Assembly (NCBI GenBank): GCA_038496445.1
Contig: JALMLS010000585.1
Span: 248,001-312,000, forward strand
Direction of reading: 5' to 3'
DNA from: Trichosphaerium sp. ATCC 40318
Lineage: Eukaryota > Discosea > Flabellinia > Trichosidae
Length of the DNA: 64,000 bases
The position numbers and the translations under genes were made by a program. The notes beneath the pieces were generated by a model. It was not told the origin of the DNA. It ran no database searches and saw only the letters and a list, made by a program, of their open reading frames with translations. Below are positions 33,457 through 44,570 of this stretch, in pieces (position 1 is the stretch's first letter; every line of letters starts with the position of its first letter).

Positions 33457-34039
33457 ATCTTGCTATTGATTTGGTTGTTGAGTTGGCCAGTTATAAATAA
33501 TGGTGAGGGTTATGTCAACTTGTCATTAAAATATTTCAATGAAAAGCACAGGGTAATTCCGCTTAAACTCCTGGAAAGTTACCGAAGCCAAATGTAAAAT
33601 GCGCAGCTAGAAATATGTCTGTGTTGAAGATGGGGATCAGAAGAAGCGAAAATAAATAGAGCATTTTAAATGGTTGAACTGTTATTCAGGTATACTTTCA
33701 GTTTATAGCACTTGGTTTTTTTTCGTATGGTAGTGTCTTGAGAGCAGGCTCTACCCAAAATGAAACGTGTATGTTCTGGTGCTGTTTCTTAATAACTTGT
33801 TTTCAGATTCCCGGTGTGGAAATCAACTGAGGCTTTGATGTCGAATAAGACTAATAGCAGCAAAAAGCACATGATGTTTTAATGCGGCACACAAAGGCTA
33901 ACTTCATAATGAAAGCAAGGTTTAACTTAGAAGGTGTTATGAAGTCAACAAACAAGCAGCCAATAGGTACAAGAAAAGTGTAGAAAAGCATATGATTTGC
34001 TAGATTCATGATTTTACTTTATGCTTTGCTTTTGTATTT
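33457..34039. other. Gap, no gene seen
   Basis: AT-rich sequence without a convincing frame on either strand. It probably contains the promoter of the YwqK-repeat gene (-). Confidence 0.4.
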
Positions 34040-35583
34040 CTAAAAGTAATCAAATCTAACCTTCCACCCACATGCGTATGCTGTAATTATTATCCTGTAA
34101 CAACAATCAAAACAACATGAGTATATAGTAATAACATTAGTGAAGGTCTGCTTAGCATACATTATTAGATTTGGCATCACCAGTGCTACAACCAATACTG
34201 GTAAAAATCTTGTATTATCTTTCACACCTTCTAAACTCCAATGAACCTGTACTATGTTGAGTGGATTGTTGCCTAAATTGGAGTAATTGTGTAGTATCGA
34301 AGCTTGTGTTATGGCTGGAAGTGCGTCTTTGTATGAAACTCGAACACCTTGTGTAAGATTTACTATTAAAAGCTGTGAAAGGTTTGGTTTACCAATGCTT
34401 GCATTTTGGTTCCATTTTTCAGTACAGTCATCCTCTGGACATTTAATGTTTACTAAAGATTACTCTACTTAGCAATACAATAGAGGCGAAGCACTACATG
34501 TATAGATTTTTACACGTGCCTGTATTACAAACAGCATAGAACGCAACATCATAAAGAAAAGTACCATTGGGCTATTCATGAATAAATATCAAGATAACCT
34601 TACCCAAAAAACATACATGTAAGAACCCTTCTGAGATGATAGGAGCAACACAATAGTGATTATTGGTTGGATTCCAAGCTGAGAAGTTTGTATCTACAAA
34701 TGTCTTCTCAGTGAACAAGAATACATTACCATGACCGTCGTATAGCTAAAGACATTGTAGTTAAAAAAATAAATCACGACCTCATACCTTTTCTGCAGAA
34801 ACATTAAAAACTGGCTCTGGTATAAAGTCCTACAGGCTTATTTAATGTTGTTTTAAGCAACCTAGGCACATACATAGTACTCGTTGTATAATGCTATGCC
34901 CACTCCAGCATATATTAATAATCCTCCGAAGAAGAAACCCCAGCCAAAATATTCACGTTTGGGATACCTAAGCATGAATAAAACTATATAGTACATACAC
35001 AAACAGAGTCTGTAAAGGAGAAGGTGGACATGGAAGGAAAAGAGAATACATAAAATGGTAGCAGACTTATCACGTGATTTACATTGACAAGACTGTCACA
35101 ATTAGCAACAACTTTTTTGATTAACTTCTTAGTTTTGAACTTACATTTGCCAGTGAAGAGTTAGATACAGTATAAATAACATTCCTGCACAAACTGCTCC
35201 AATGAAGAAGGCCTTGGGTGGTATAAAGATTTTGCTTAGGATAAAGCTAGCGTTTGATAGAATAAGCATCAGCGTGCACTAATTTGTTAATTGTAACGAA
35301 CTGAATAACAATAATGAGCTAACCAGTAAGTGCATCCATGTGTAAGAGTTATCTCCAATCCAAAAAGAAACGAATTTGTATCCGCACATTCGATTCTCGC
35401 CAAAGGAGCAACGAACAGTATTGGTATACCAATATCACGTGGGTCAACACCATTAAACAATTCACTTTCGTCAGGTTTACCCTCTTGGTCTATAGACTCT
35501 ACAAGCTTCAGCGGAAGGTACTTATATGTCTGACTTGAGAGATTATGTTCAAAAGGTACACGTGAAAGTAAAGTAAAAAACAT
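34040..35583 (-). CDS. Multi-pass membrane protein, unknown
   Basis: Reconstructed from several minus-strand exons. A lumenal-type segment (LKLVESIDQEGKPDESELFN, DPRDIGIPILFVAPLARIEC) is followed by membrane spans IPPKAFFIGAVCAGMLFILY, FGWGFFFGGLLIYAGVGIAL and, after a second lumenal part (YDGHGNVFLFTEKTFVDTNF, NPTNNHYCVAPIISEG, NPLNIVQVHWSLEGVKDNTR), FLPVLVVALVMPNLIMYAKQ near 34140-34220. At least three spans are predicted. No family recognised. The upstream end is uncertain; these exons could continue the gene at 35600-37937, but I found no phase-correct junction between them. Exon order is clear, exact splice sites are not. Confidence 0.5.
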
Positions 35584-35629
35584 ATTACACTAACATTTAA
35601 ATACTACAAAGTTGTTTTTTGATGTTTAC

Positions 35630-37937
35630 GACTGTTTCATTCACCAGATGACTCATAAACTTTTCTTTCACCCTTAATTGAAACCCATGGATCAACAGCA
35701 CATTCGCTTTTATCATCATATCTGTTGTATTTGAATGAGGTACCAAATATATCCTCATCTTCAATGACGTAATCATATTCACTTCCTTCAACAATATTTG
35801 GACTGTTCCAACCTTTTCCGACAATATTCGGTTGTCTCATAACAGACTGGCCTAATATTCCTGCAACAACAAGTTAAAACAATCATAAACATTTAATGTG
35901 CAAAAGAAGAAAAATATATGAGGTGCATACCGTGAGGAATATCAAAGGTTTCTGAATAGGTAAAATGAGTGCATCTAATATTCAGATGACATGAAGAATG
36001 AGAAGATTGCGAGAATCGAATATCGATATCATAACCACTCATGATATTAATAGATACTTTACTGTTTGATAGCTTGGAACTAAATGATAAAAACAGTTAG
36101 TAAAATAGAAAGAAGAAGAAAAAAATATCGAACCGTTTTATTGTTGCGCCTTGGAATTCCTTTTGTTCTCCTGGTTTTAGTTCTTTGTTGTTAACTTGTA
36201 CCACGTGTTCTTGGTTTATTCTATCACACTTAAAGTAGAACAAATTATCTCCCTTAGGGTCACATATACGCATGCCAATGGCGCCAAGATAAGTCTTCTT
36301 TTTTTGAGGGTTTAGGTCAGCATCATAGAACAATGAGTTCATTTGAAAAGACTTTGACGTAATGATACTATAATCTCACGTGTCAGATTTTAAATTAAGT
36401 TAATAACATTTCTAGTACTTGTATATTGTGTTTCTAACACCATGAAAGTCGTAACGCTGTCCCAGAAAGCCTCGGAAATGAGGATCTTAAAAAGTAGTTA
36501 AAAATAGAATAGAAGGTTTCTGTTTTGTTTTAGTCTTACCTCCACTTACTGAAGACGGAGGAGGTGGCGGTTGCACTTGAAATGCCGAAGCCGTTGGTGC
36601 TTGACAAAATTGCTGTGTTCCTGCACTAATAAAAAAATGAGAAAGAGGACATTCAAAGACAAGTATTGTACTTGTTTCCGTTGGCAGTAGAACGAAATTG
36701 CGTCATTCTGTTTTGATTTGTTATTATAAAATTCAAGTCTCCACTATCTCCTTGCATATCAAGATCAACGTTAAAAGAGCAAGTAATATTCTCTCGCTCA
36801 TCCAATATTGCACTAGCTGAGAAGTCATTACCAGAAATGTCTTGCATCGTCTAGTAAGTTTTTTTAGAAGAAAGAAAAAAATTAGAAAAAAAACCGTACG
36901 TGTCCTCTACACTGGAGCGATCCACTGTCCATTGTACCAAACGAAGGGAATGAAAAATTAATTGATATATTTTGAACTGTTTCAGGTAAACTGTAATAGT
37001 TCAAACAAGTCACTTGGAAGCCGATTGTCGATCCTAAAAAAAAAAAAAGTTTGAGTACTCGAAATGTTAAGACTTTTTTGCCAATTACGTACCTGCTTGA
37101 AGCATGTCAGGGTCGTTTCCCATGAAGTCGATTGTGTGCCAACACGATACTGAAGATGCTGCACAGAAGTACCCAACAAGATTGTCAGCACTATCAGTAC
37201 TTGCGAAAGAAACATCAACTCCTTCCACAGAATCTAGTCCGGGCGTATTAGGCGGATACGGAAGGCAGAAATCTACACCAGGTGATTCAACTATCATATT
37301 TACGACTAAAGAAACATTGAGACTATTCCCAAGTGTGCTATTAGCTTCAACAGTAACCGTTACAGGTTGTAAATCACCCTCTACCCAGCGAACAAGAAAA
37401 CAATCTAGAAAAAAAATAAATTAAGAAAACTCCTTCCGGCACGTGAGCAAAAAAAAAAATCTTTTTTAGCGCACCTGTGTTAGATATATCCATAGGCGGC
37501 ATGATACCTTGTTGATTTAACCCAGCATACGCAAGTCTACAATAACCACTTATACCAGTGTCTGTATTAATGACAAGACCAGCAGTTACTATGAAACAGC
37601 GAAGCTGAAGCGTTCCTAAGACAACTGGTAAGTTTTTATCCCGATGATCAAAAGAAAAAGCTTGTGTCATTGTAACCGCGTTAATTAGTTAATAGTACGT
37701 CGATACTTATATCACGTGGGGTAAAAAGGTACCTGCAGGTTGCGGGTTAGTAACCACAGCTGAAAATTTTCGTTCTCCACCATAGATCCTTGGATCTGTC
37801 ATTGTGAGCATATCCATTCGGTCGCTTGTTGTAGCGGCGAGTGAAGCTGGTAATGTAAAGTTACTTATCATTATACCAAAGCCATAAGCATTGTAAACCA
37901 AGCAAGAAAGTGATAAAAGAAGCAACAAGGAGCGCAT
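35630..37937 (-). CDS. Secreted protein with root-cap/vWD-like domain
   Basis: The signal peptide MRSLLLLLSLSCLVYNAYGF at 37937 starts a multi-exon extracellular protein. The N-terminal half has beta-rich modules (TLQLRCFIVTAGLVINTDTG, VTVTVEANSTLGNSLNVSLV, ENITCSFNVDLDMQG) with paired cysteines and glycosylation sequons. A proline linker (VQPPPPPSSVSGG near 36545-36580) precedes DPHFRGFLGQRYDFHG, the signature of the plant root-cap (PF06830-type) / vWD-like fold. The domain continues TYLGAIGMRICDPKGDNLFY, EHVVQVNNKELKPGEQKEF, DIPHGILGQS and DYVIEDEDIFGTSFKYNRYD. The junction after YDFHG is phase 0 (donor GTTAGA). Probably a wall or matrix protein. The 3' end is put near 35630 but may continue. 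Confidence 0.65.
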
Positions 37938-38560
37938 CTCAATTGTATCTCGACGGAATGTATTTTTTTTTGTGACCTTAAGGTCTTGAGTTTGAAATTT
38001 TTCGACGCCCTTTTGGGCTTACAAAGTTTTCCACTTGTACCTGGTGTTACATTACGCGTAGGTAAGTAGTATGAAGGCGAATGGGAGTTGTTTTGGCCTT
38101 TATAGTTAAGATTCACTCCAGTTTACCGGAGTTTACATAGCTGTATCTAAGGCGTACCGTCATATGTATAGAACCTTTGCAGGAAAGTATCGTTTGAGAA
38201 TAGAATCGTACGAAAGGTATTAATCATGAGAGATTGAAAAAACGTCACTACGTTGAGTCTTTGCAGGCTACTGCTAGTTTAAGGCCTGGCAGCCTGAAAT
38301 CAAGGAAGTTAAGACGTTTCGAACAGAGATGTATTTTTGTTCGAACTATACCCGATCACGTGATTAAACTAAGACCGTAATGGGTAAAAAAGGAATTGAG
38401 CAAGTTTTTCTTCAGCAACAAGTTTATTTACATTAAAGTGTAATCTTTCAAAGTTATCAAACATCGCGTCATTACAAGAAAAGGGGTTTACGGCCCGAAC
38501 CGACTGATCTGGAAACGGGCCTTATCTGTAAACTTACACTACTAAAGCAACACTTCTTCA
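37938..38560. other. Divergent gap with TCACGTGA
   Basis: Between the secreted protein (-) and the YwqK-repeat gene (+). TCACGTGA at 38356-38363 lies about 200 bp upstream of the plus-strand start. No gene seen. Confidence 0.45.
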
Positions 38561-39778
38561 ATGGCAACAAACTCTTCAGCCTTAGAACCTAGGCACAAAG
38601 GCACCTACAGTTACCTACAGAGCATTCCTCTTGAATTACTTCTATATATTATGGACAAACACCACGAAGCATACGTTAAGATGCCTATGTTATCAAGAAA
38701 AATAGCTCTAACAAGGTTCAATGATCGACTCGAGAAGCACGGCAAATGGGTGAAAAGAGAGCGTATTATGTTTGCATACCATCACCCAGAGGAACATATT
38801 GTACAAGTACATTACTGGATACATGGTGAACTAGCACAATTTATCAAGTTTCTTTGGGCACGTGTAGAATTTAACACCGAGTCCTCGTGCAGGGTACCAA
38901 CTGAGAAGCTACAGTGTGTAAATTTTGAACAACAAGAAAAAGTACATATCGCGTGGTACAGCACTAGTCCCATACGGAACCTAAGTTTGTCAGACGATAA
39001 TATACTGCAAGGAGAGTTTAGGAGGTGGTACAAGTGTCACTATGTGAAGGGTAAACGTGAAGGAGAATATACCGAATGGTATGAAAACAATCACTTGATG
39101 AAACAATATTTTTACATGAATGGTAAACGACATGGAAAGTGCCAGCAATGGTATGATAACAGTATATTGAAAGTAGACGCTACCTACAAAAGCGGGAACA
39201 AAGATGGAAAGTATAGGAGTTTCCATTCAAATGGTCAAGTTAAAGTGGAGTGCAACTATAAAAAAGGCAATCAACATGGGAAGTACAGAGCGTTTTATGA
39301 GTCAGGAAGTTTAAGGAGTGAACGAAAATATGTCAATGGCAAAATCAAAGGCGCTTATAGAACCTGGTACAGTAATGGTAAGATAAAACTAAAAGCCATC
39401 TATGTCAACGGTAAAAAAGATGGGCTGTTCCAGACATGGTACAGAAATGGAAAAATGCATAAGCAGTGCTATTACAGCAACAATGAACGTCATGGAGAGT
39501 ATAAAGAGTATTACGATAATTGTCAATTAAAACTTGAATGCCAGTATGTCAATGGTACACTCAAAGGAAGATACAAGGAGTGGTCCGTAGAAGGAAGATT
39601 GCGTACAAGTTTCAGGAGTGGAGAACGAGTTTTAAGTCCTACCCAGCACAGACTTGGAATAGTATTTAGGACACTCCGCAATTCTTTTGATGGCTCTTTT
39701 ATCAATATACCCCCATTGTCACAGCACCTCTATCCTACTAGCATTTTTAGAACAAATTCAAATGACTTGCACAAGTAA
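38561..39778 (+). CDS. F-box-like protein with YwqK/MORN-variant repeats, copy B
   Basis: Intronless, 405 residues. The N-terminus YSYLQSIPLELLLYIMDKHH plus LSRKIALTRFNDRLEKHGKW is F-box-like and aligns with the gene at 32665-33456. From about residue 155 there are about eight repeats of 22-23 residues with consensus G-K-x-x-G-x-Y-x-x-W-Y-x-N-G-x-x-K (YTEWYENNHLMKQYFYMNGK, FQTWYRNGKMHKQCYYSNNE). This is the YwqK / MORN-variant repeat. Such repeats are common in bacteria, giant viruses and some protists, so transfer in the distant past is possible, but base composition is like that of the neighbours. The C-terminus (RTLRNSFDGSFINIPPLSQH) is unique. Confidence 0.8.
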   Translation: MATNSSALEPRHKGTYSYLQSIPLELLLYIMDKHHEAYVKMPMLSRKIALTRFNDRLEKHGKWVKRERIMFAYHHPEEHIVQVHYWIHGELAQFIKFLWARVEFNTESSCRVPTEKLQCVNFEQQEKVHIAWYSTSPIRNLSLSDDNILQGEFRRWYKCHYVKGKREGEYTEWYENNHLMKQYFYMNGKRHGKCQQWYDNSILKVDATYKSGNKDGKYRSFHSNGQVKVECNYKKGNQHGKYRAFYESGSLRSERKYVNGKIKGAYRTWYSNGKIKLKAIYVNGKKDGLFQTWYRNGKMHKQCYYSNNERHGEYKEYYDNCQLKLECQYVNGTLKGRYKEWSVEGRLRTSFRSGERVLSPTQHRLGIVFRTLRNSFDGSFINIPPLSQHLYPTSIFRTNSNDLHK

Positions 39779-40721
39779 AGAGCCATCAGCTTTACCAGGA
39801 TTGTAGCAGCCATCCAACCCAATACTTGCTCTCAGCTTGTGTAAACTGTGGTGTTTACTTGCTTAATGTACTTAATATACATGACTTAGCAGAAGAGCGT
39901 AATATGAAAGTATTGACTCTCGAGAATCAATTTAACCTCACCTTGAGCTTAAGCATAAAACCACAGTTTATTGAAATATAGCAGTTGCACCAAAATGACA
40001 ACACTGACAATACCAGGAGAGCTTTCGCGGATAATATAGACACAACACAAGCGATGGCTTGTGTTTGCTCTTATTGGTGTGATATCATTGTATCTTTGAT
40101 ACCAACAGTATTGCTTACATTGTCGATTTACTATATTTAGTTTCATTGACATGTGAATTCTAGAATCTAGTATTGCCACTTAGTGTCATATACGTACGTG
40201 ATCACGTGATCACTTAGATAGGTTACACTTACTTATATTCATTGCTTGATCGTTATCGTTCTGTGAAAGCGTACATATGATAAATTAGGTTGCTATTATT
40301 ATTGATAGTATGAATTTTTTGGCGTGGAATGTAGGTGGACAAAGTCGAACCGAACTTGAAATTGCACACAATACTCTTCCTCGTTTTTTAATTCAACCTT
40401 TGTCCTAGTAAGGGTACCTGTAGCACTTAGTGCTTAGCCTTCTTGATTGAAACGTATAGCAGTACATATATCCAACCATCATACCGCACGTACATGCACG
40501 GGAGCATTGCTTCTGAGATAGTTTCAAAAAAAAGGCTGATTATTGCTTTTTGATGGGAATGGCTTTTTGGAATTACGGGCTCTTTGAGACGCTTTATCAC
40601 CCCATTAGCTTTTTAAGTTTAGGCTGCTATCTGTACCTGCATAGCTAAAGAGTTTTTTTGACTAAAAAAATGTGATATTTTCGATACTTCCTTTTTACGT
40701 AAAAACACCGTTTCAACCAAC
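39779..40721. other. Gap of 940 bases, one TCACGTGA, no gene seen
   Basis: No coding frame with family support on either strand. The nested palindrome GATCACGTGATC begins at 40200 (TCACGTGA at 40202-40209), about 510 bp upstream of the receptor gene start. Confidence 0.45.
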
Positions 40722-42316
40722 ATGTCATTGATGAAACCAATAACATCCGATGAGCTACTGTACTTCTCTACTATTCTAGTAAGCTTAGTGTCAATAGTAG
40801 CCTCATCTTGGATGTTTCTTGCTATAATCATGTATCGATCTACTAAACCATTTTCAACGCGTTTACTAGTGTATTTAACAATTGTTGGATTCTCTTTATC
40901 GTTAACTCAGATCATATACGGTATATCGTCCCTAAACCCTTCAAGTACGTTATAGAGTGTGTAATATACACTCTCTAGTGTTTTAAATACGTCCTGACCA
41001 ATAATAACAGAAGAGTTTATGGCTTTTGCCTACTTCGCGGTTTTTTACTCTGATTTGGGGTATAACGTCATAACAATCGTTCTTTCGATACATATGTTCT
41101 CTTGCGTCAAATTCAAGTACGTTTTAGTAATATCAGAGTATTAGGTTGTGTTTTAGATGAACAAGAAATACGTACTTCTGAAATCGAATACTGAACACGT
41201 GCGTTTTTTGGTTTTGTTTTTTGAAATGTTGTAATTTTTATCTTATGTTAACATTGTGTTTAGACACTGCCACTACTTTTTTATCTGATCAATTTTTTTC
41301 GTATACTTATATGAAAGAAATACCTTCAAGAAGAATTTCTAACTGGTCGATACAGGAAAGGTGTTGGTCAGCGAGAAAACATCATTTTGTTTGGTGTTTT
41401 TGTTCTTCCTTTGGTGTTTGCAGTTACTCCATTTGCATGGAACGGATACACACTAGCTGAACAGAATGCGTACGACAAAATGAACACGGCTTCAAGTAAA
41501 CTAAAATATTGTAGTTGTCACGTGCACGGCCGCTCTAAATCTACAACAGCGTACTTTAAAATTCTGCTTGTTTTCAACTATTTTTTATTGAAAACTCATG
41601 AATTGTATAGACTCTATGCCTCAATGGCTGGTGTTCCTTATATATTGGCTATTATCATGACTACAGTATTAAATACGTATTCTTTAATCTATGCTTTCAT
41701 TGTTTACAAGTACAGGGTATGCATAAAATAGTACATTCTTTGTTTTTTTGTTAATTTTTGTTGGCAGCAACCACTTCACCTTTCAAATGAGACACAACAT
41801 GTATGGCCTATCCTGGGCAAACTTGTTCTTTATCCGTATGCGTTTATAGTTATATATGCTGTACCTATAGGGGTATTATTTGGTACATGTTATAACTACG
41901 ACGGTGATGTGGTAAGTGCACTTGTACCTTATTGTTCTTATAATTTTCTTTGTTTTTAGGACTTCTTACTGGTCTTATCAACAGCACTACTTCGATCACT
42001 TATACCTTTTGCAAATACTATAATATTCATTTATTCCTCTGATATATGTGAATGTGGTAAAAAACGTAAGTCTGTTAATCATAACACTAATGTTAACATC
42101 CCTGACTTGTTTTTTTTTTTAGCATCAGCTCAGCTTGTAGTTAACTATACAACAACATTAGATGTCAAACCTGAATTCAAAAGACCACCAGTACCTAGTG
42201 GTACTGATATTGAACCGTTGTGGGGAGGAATGACAACAGACATTGAAGTTATTGCTGGAGCTGCAACAGATATTGAGGTTGTTGGTATGACAACAGATGT
42301 AGAGGCAGATGATTAG
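40722..42316 (+). CDS. Seven-helix receptor, CAR/CRL-like
   Basis: Six or so exons. TM1-2: LLYFSTILVSLVSIVASSWM and TRLLVYLTIVGFSLSLTQII (40740-40930). TM3: EFMAFAYFAVFYSDLGYNVI (about 41005-41100). Then FGVFVLPLVFAVTPFAWNGY (41388 onward), LGKLVLYPYAFIVIYAVPIG (41810-41880) and LVLSTALLRSLIPFANTIIF (41960-42040). Helix order and motifs parallel the receptor genes at 60468-61808 and 62785 onward. Overall they look like the slime-mould cAMP-receptor-like family (Dicty_CAR), that is, G-protein-coupled receptors at the cell surface; the ligand is unknown. The cytosolic tail holds four TDI/VE motifs between 42207 and 42313. The exon around 41100-41390 is poorly resolved. Confidence 0.65.
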
Positions 42317-42736
42317 AACAACAACAAACCAAGACCTTTTTGTAACATTTGTACATAAAAGAAAACTGAAGTTTATAAAGCGGTCAATCCATGAGTAAAA
42401 AGTACAAATATTACTGATAGTACCCACGTGGTGTAGATGATACTTAGGCTAATGTTACTTACAGTTTGACTCACGACACGCTCTTCCACTTACCTAATAT
42501 AATTTACCACTCGATATTCCAGAACTTGTTGTGACCAAAAGGCACGTGACTGTAAAACTACAGCAACTCAGATTCTTGGCCAAGAAAGGTTTGGAGTTAG
42601 GCGTCTTCAGCCCTGAAAAGGATAATTTAGAAGCTTATGATTTCAAAACACGTCACTGAAGTATTGACAATGAGGGTAAACACTAGGTGAAGCTACTGAT
42701 AAAAATGAAGAAAACAATGTAAAATAATGTGATAGT
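42317..42736. other. Convergent gap, no gene seen
   Basis: Lies between the ends of the receptor (+) and the C2 gene (-). A CACGTG-containing site is at 42425 and another at 42543. No frame of interest. Confidence 0.4.
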
Positions 42737-44036
42737 TTATTCTACCGGTTCATAATCTACTCGGAATTTGATTGAGCCAGATTCTGTTTTATCAAGTTCT
42801 ACATCATAGGTCTTGTGAGAAGAATGATCTTTCTTGATTAGTTTTGTCAAATCCACACAGGCTCTGAATACAAGTGTAAGTAGAAGACAAGTTTGGTGAA
42901 GACACAAAAAAAAAATCAACAGAAATGTGTTGACATTTCAACGAAAGTGTCTGGCCGAGAATTTAAGGGAATTGATTGATGTCAAAGTAAAAGTACACGT
43001 ACGATCCCATAAAGTCATCTGTACCCATACGATCCCAGTCACTCATACTTAAAAATAGTGAATGGACAGAGAAAAGTTGATTGATATCAAAAGCGAATGG
43101 CTGGTCTTTATGAAACGTCAATTGTAAGCTGTGCTTGTATACTGCTGTTTTCTTTACTTGACCATGGAATTTAATAACAACATAAGGGTCTGATGACTTC
43201 TTATCTCTTACAGCCAGATTTGAAGCTGAAATAAGTGTAACCTATTGAAGCCATTTAACAAAAAAACAAGAAAATAAAAAGGAGCAACCAAGCTCTTAGA
43301 AGTATTCAATAAAGTAGTAAATGATTTTTCACATGGGCAACAATATCCCATTATAAAAATATAGTGTACCTTGATAGATCCTGTAGGATTTCCAATAGCA
43401 GAGCGAGCCGATAAAATTTTACCTTTTTTGACTTTTGAAAAGTCACGTTTCTTTTTGTTTTTAATAGGTGCACTGTTTATACAAAATATAAGTGTCATGT
43501 ACTGATATTTTAAGTGTTAAATATATTACCTGAGGTACTTATGCTTGAATTCATTAGCAGCTTCGGATGTCAAGTACTCAAAAAGAAGAGGCTCAAAAAG
43601 TTCCCAAAAGTATCTAGTAAACCCGTGCAACATACTCATATATTGTACCCTACAAAAGAAGTACTTGATTTAGCTTAGAACGGAATACGATCGAAGTAAT
43701 CCAAACGTGTATGTTTTCGGAATACGCAAAAACTGGCGCGCTGGTGTGTTTAGACATGAAAGCGAAGCGTAGCGTACATTATAACGTAACCAATGAAGCT
43801 TAGAAAGTGTACTCCAACCATACCCAAGAAATACGACAAAACACCGCATAATACTATGGAAATATGCGGTTTAAGGCGAATAAACCATTTATCGAGCCAT
43901 TGTAACTCCAACTCAGTTTCAACACCTGCCAGGTCATTGGCAGTGATACCAGCTGCATTTTACAGTAAGCTTTGCATTATTTAACATGAAACATCATACC
44001 TGTTGTAACAACAGACTTAGCACGCGAGAGCTTCAT
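42737..44036 (-). CDS. Membrane-anchored C2-domain protein
   Basis: Start ATG at 44034-44036 (MKLSRAKSVVTT). Phase-consistent splicing gives a soluble N-terminus (AGITANDLAGVETELELQWL), a hydrophobic hairpin-like segment (ISIVLCGVLSYFLGMVGVHF plus LSFIGYVI), the basic linker FCVFRKHTRLDYFDRIPVQY and FTRYFWELFEPLLFEYLTSE. After a lysine-rich exon ending GNPTGSIK comes the C2 domain: VTLISASNLAVRDKKSSDPY, VVIKFHGQVKKTAVYKHSL, FAFDI and SDWDRMGTDDFMGS, with the Asp residues expected for Ca2+ binding. The last exon ends ESGSIKFRVDYEPVE. The architecture resembles small tricalbin/synaptotagmin-type membrane tethers but lacks a visible SMP domain. A simpler alternative is two genes overlapping at 43750-43757. 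Confidence 0.6.
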
Positions 44037-44570
44037 TATAAGGTGTTTACGGGTATTCAGGAGTACTTCGATAGTCAAAAAAGGTAAAAGCAACTCGTAT
44101 GATGTCATTTGTACAGTGTTTTATTCCACAACAATCGTAGAACAATTCAGCAAGAATACAAGTAGCGTACAGTCCTTTCTTTTTTTTTACAAACTTTGTA
44201 GTCGTTCAAAAAAAAAAAGTCCTTTTTAAGCGCCTTTAGGGTTAGTACATACACCAAAAAGTTATTGGCGTATATTTTTTGAATAGATTAATTATGACCT
44301 CAAAATAATTGCAAATTCCAAAAAGGTCCAGAAGAGATATGAGATCAAAATTGCCTGGACTTTTTTTTTTTTTGGATTTATGAAGGTCGTTTCTTTCTCT
44401 TTTTTGTGGCAACTTTTAGCTCTTCTATAACATACAAAAGGTAAGTACACAATATAATTTGATATAAAAACAATAAAATAGGTTCGGACAGGATAAGGAT
44501 GACGTTCAAAAAGCAAACAAACATCCCTTCTCCAACAAAAAAAATACCAAAAAAAATCTTCTTGCCACGA
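44037..44570. other. Gap, no gene seen
   Basis: Poly-A/T rich; a T run at 44361-44375 may be part of the 3' region of the TPR gene. The overlapping minus-strand frames at 44292-44635 are low-complexity. Confidence 0.4.
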
